DNA from: Exophiala sp. HKRS030
Lineage: Eukaryota > Ascomycota > Eurotiomycetes > Chaetothyriales > Herpotrichiellaceae
NCBI GenBank assembly: GCA_023897205.1
Contig: JAHWDD010000005.1
Location: forward strand, 1,178,001 to 1,242,000
Direction of reading: 5' to 3'
DNA: 64,000 nt
Shown piece by piece: positions 61,401-64,000 of the stretch. How positions within the stretch are numbered: the first letter of the stretch is position 1; every line of letters begins with the position of its first letter. Both the position numbers and the translations under genes were made by a program. The notes under the pieces are model-generated. The model had not been told where the DNA came from. It ran no database searches and was given only the letters and a program-made list of their open reading frames with translations.

Positions 61401-63735
61401 GCGACAGGGCCATATCATCCATGGTGCGATTCTCCTTCGCATCAGAGGTACCCGCTTTCTCTCCCGAGCCGGAGATACTAGGATCATTGGTAGACGATTC
61501 AATCTCGTCCGTCTTGATCTTGCGCGAAATGAAATGCGAATAGATCTCGGTCTGCGAGATAAGGAAGTTGAGCTTCCGTTTCTGTCGATTCGCTTCGCGG
61601 TCTGCTTCGGCCTTCTTTGCATCTTCGATCTCTTTTCTCTCGGCCATCCGTCGAAGGTCACGCTCTTCTCGTTCGTTACGCTTCCAGAAGGACATCATCT
61701 CACGCATAACGCGTTTGGCTCGAGCTTGAGTGTCCTTCATGCTCTTGTTGGTACGCTCTTGCCATTTACGTGCCTGCTTGCTCGCCAGAATCGCGGTCTT
61801 GCGCATATTTTCTTGTTTGGTACCAAGCGACACCTGCTTGAGACGGTATACCTTGGGAATGTCTTTTCTGGCAAGGTCACGCCATATCTGCTCGTAGATT
61901 TGATTGTAACCCTTGGAGTCGTAGTTGATACCTTGCTGTGCGGCGGCGGCAGCAGCGGCAGCCTCTTCTTCTTCTTCCTTCTCCTTCTCCTTCTGCTTCT
62001 CTTTCTCCTTCTCCTTTTCTTTCTCCTTCTTTTTCTTTTCTTTGTCCTTGTCTTTGGACTTCTTGCCTTTTGTGGGAGCAACAGGAGTGTCGTCCTTAGG
62101 AGCAACGGCCACATCTTTATCGGTATCTTGCTGCATGGCAAGATATGCCGCCTCTGCGGCATCCTTCTCGGCTTGCTTCTTCTCCTTGGATTTCTTAAGT
62201 CGCGCAGACGGGGCCCCTGGCTCCTTCTTGGCTCTCTTTTTGGGAGGAGCTTCGCTAGGCTCCGGAGAACCGATCTGGAACGAGGACGTAACACCACCTT
62301 CATAATTGGGAGCAGGTGCTGAGACCTCGAGGTCTTCCGGTGGAGGTCCACCTTCGAGGAGTTCAGCAGTCTGTCGGATCCGAGCCTGCGATCTCTCAAC
62401 TTGTTTAAGGTATTTCTGTGCTTCTTCTTGGTCTTCTGCATTTCGAGCGCGTTCTTCAAGTTCCTCAAGTTTCTCTCTCTCGTTTCGGATCTGTTGCTCG
62501 CGACGTCGCTTTCTTTGCATATCCTTCTTGCGTTCCTTTTCGGTGGCGATGTCTTTGTCTGCGATCTCTTTGGCAGCGATAGGTTCGACCTGTGCACGGA
62601 AACGTTGAGCGGCATCGATGGCATGGGACTCAAAAGTTTTGATGAATGAATCGACGAGGTAATCTCGCCGACGCTGTCAAGTCCAGGTTAGCGAATGGAT
62701 CGCACTTTTTCACATTAACGTTTGACTTACCTTTCGCTTTCGTAACTCTGCCTCGCTGATTTCTGCCGCACGTTTCTTGCCTCGCTGTTTGTAGCGCTCT
62801 TTGAGCTCGTAGAATTCTACTTCATCTGCATCACTCATCGGTCCTTCATCAATCATGTTCATGGCTTTCAAGATCTTGTCGGCTTCGATCTCGGTCAAGG
62901 CCTTTCGTGGCTTGGAAGGCGCGACACGTTTTTTGGACACCGCTAATGGTTCTGGCTTTCTCTTTTCTCTAACGTCACCATTTGTCAGTGTCTTTGGGGT
63001 TTCCACCTCTTGCTGTTTGATGGCCAACGGCTTCTCAGGAGTGTGTTTTGTCGGTGTTGCAGGCCTCGGCGGTGGCGTTGATGGCCGTGGAGGTATCGTC
63101 TCAACAGGCTTCGGAGGTGGCTCATTGTTCGATGGTCCCAATATGCTAGCAAAAGACATCGGGTTGCTGGCTCGATCAGGCTTCTGCGGTCATTAGGTTA
63201 GTAAATTTTCGTGTTGCTTGAGCCAAATCAAACTTACGTCTTTCGACTGAGGACGCGACTCAGCGGAATAGTTCTCGGCGAATCTACCATTGCTCAGGCT
63301 CTGAGGTTCTCGCAAAGGTGATTGCTGCAAAGCCGAACCCGGAGGGTGACCGTGTGGAGGTGCATCAAATGGCGAGGCCATGCCAGGAGGCGGAGGTATA
63401 AGGCGGCCCGAGTATGTCCTCTGTAGGGGATACGGGGGACTTGAGGTCAAACCTTGCGGATATTGAGGAGGACCGTTGCCGACTGGGACGGGCGGAGGTG
63501 GAAGTCCATTCGGCGCAGGCAAGGGTGATGCTAATGCTGGTGGGCGACCATGATGCTGACTTTGCGCAAGAGATGCAGGTTGAAATGGTGGAGGAGTTTG
63601 CAAAAGGTGTTGTGGTGGAGGTATTTGAAAAGGTTCATGGCCAAAGAAAGGGCGATTTGGGTGAGTTGGTGAGTATGGTGGATACTGGTTCGACTGCGTT
63701 GGCGAACGAGCCGTGAATGGCGTCGATCCAGACAT
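58477..63735 (-). CDS. INO80: INO80 chromatin-remodelling ATPase
   Basis: Four exons on the minus strand: 63735-63238, 63183-62731, 62673-58728 and 58673-58477; introns 54, 57 and 54 nt; 1,697 residues. The Pro-rich N-terminus (1-170) is followed by a charged linker, a Lys/Glu repeat and the HSA/DBINO region near 520-640 ([20 protein letters not shown]). The Snf2 ATPase has DEMGLGKT (from 849), DEAQ (959-962), LTGTPIQNN and, after the long insertion diagnostic of INO80 (about 200 residues), the second lobe with [19 protein letters not shown] and [20 protein letters not shown]80 slides and edits nucleosomes (H2A.Z exchange) in transcription, replication and repair, as scaffold of a large nuclear complex. 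The last intron is stop-free and in frame; splicing gives [13 protein letters not shown], the conserved form. Confidence 0.96.
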
Positions 63736-64000
63736 TGTCGCGATGAATCTGAGGTGAAATTCTCACGACTCTGTCTTCGGCCGCAGCCTGGTGTGATTTT
63801 TCAGTACGTATTTGAGTACCTCAGGCGTACAGTCTTTATCTATTGGCCTTTTCCGAAGTCTCCATTGCCCGGTCGAAACGTGTCAAGTAGTTTTCCAATA
63901 CAGCGCACCCGACGGCGACGGTCGTGGTGGGTTGTGTCTGTTTGTGATTTTGAGGCTTTCAATTTCGTGTCTTCGCGCTCCCGCAAAAGCCGGGCGGGTT
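63736..64000. promoter_or_regulatory. INO80 upstream region to window end
   Basis: The 265 bases before the INO80 start; no other gene is visible. It holds the 5' leader and part of the promoter. Confidence 0.4.

Overview
The window is nuclear DNA of a filamentous ascomycete (Pezizomycotina). The evidence is the short introns (mostly 47-131 nt, GTRNGT donors, CTRAC/CTAAC branch sites, YAG acceptors), dense monocistronic genes on both strands, and the gene set: an NADP-mannitol dehydrogenase of the mould-allergen type, an ankyrin-CorA fusion, and a spliced arginine attenuator peptide uORF in front of the arginine-specific carbamoyl-phosphate synthetase gene. I cannot fix the class; Eurotiomycetes or Dothideomycetes would fit. 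There is no rRNA, CRISPR, insertion sequence or recognisable tRNA.

Layout. 1-16.9 kb: 3' part of GPI13 (GPI-anchor ethanolamine phosphate transferase, +), mannitol dehydrogenase (+), SEN1 helicase (-) and a Dnf1-type phospholipid flippase (-). 16.9-23.05 kb: a 6-kb stretch without a convincing gene, carrying a perfect 22-bp inverted repeat and several copies of a TACTCCGTAC word; its right end is the pyrimidine-rich leader of the next gene. 23-29 kb: a ketopantoate-reductase-fold protein with a very long Pro/Gly-rich tail (+), the DASH-complex subunit Hsk3 (+) and an MDR oxidoreductase (-). 29.5-34.5 kb: ankyrin-CorA protein (+) and CDC123 (+). 34.5-40.9 kb: a spliced 56-residue Cys-rich protein (+), the attenuator peptide uORF plus CPA1/arg-2 (+), and a decayed DHA1 drug:H+ antiporter (-). 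41.4-48.7 kb: a 5'-nucleotidase-like metallophosphatase (+), 5-aminolevulinate synthase (+) and RNA polymerase I subunit A49 (-). 49.4-52.7 kb: ribosomal protein eL41 (-) and an FHA-domain protein kinase (+). 52.9-63.7 kb: an APC-family permease (-), a short-chain dehydrogenase (-) and the INO80 chromatin-remodelling ATPase (-).

Most of these are housekeeping genes acting independently (membrane lipid asymmetry, GPI anchors, transcription termination, Pol I transcription, chromatin remodelling, translation, haem and arginine synthesis, kinetochore). I see no biosynthetic gene cluster. The most informative items are the control of CPA1 by a uORF whose 13-nt central exon must be spliced in, the two tiny spliced genes (the Cys-rich protein and eL41) that simple ORF finding misses, three stop-free in-frame introns (HEM1, RPA49, INO80) that would inflate gene models, the three zinc knuckles on SEN1, and the dead transporter. 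Exon borders were derived by hand from splice signals and reading-frame continuity; all family names are from recognised motifs, not from database searches.
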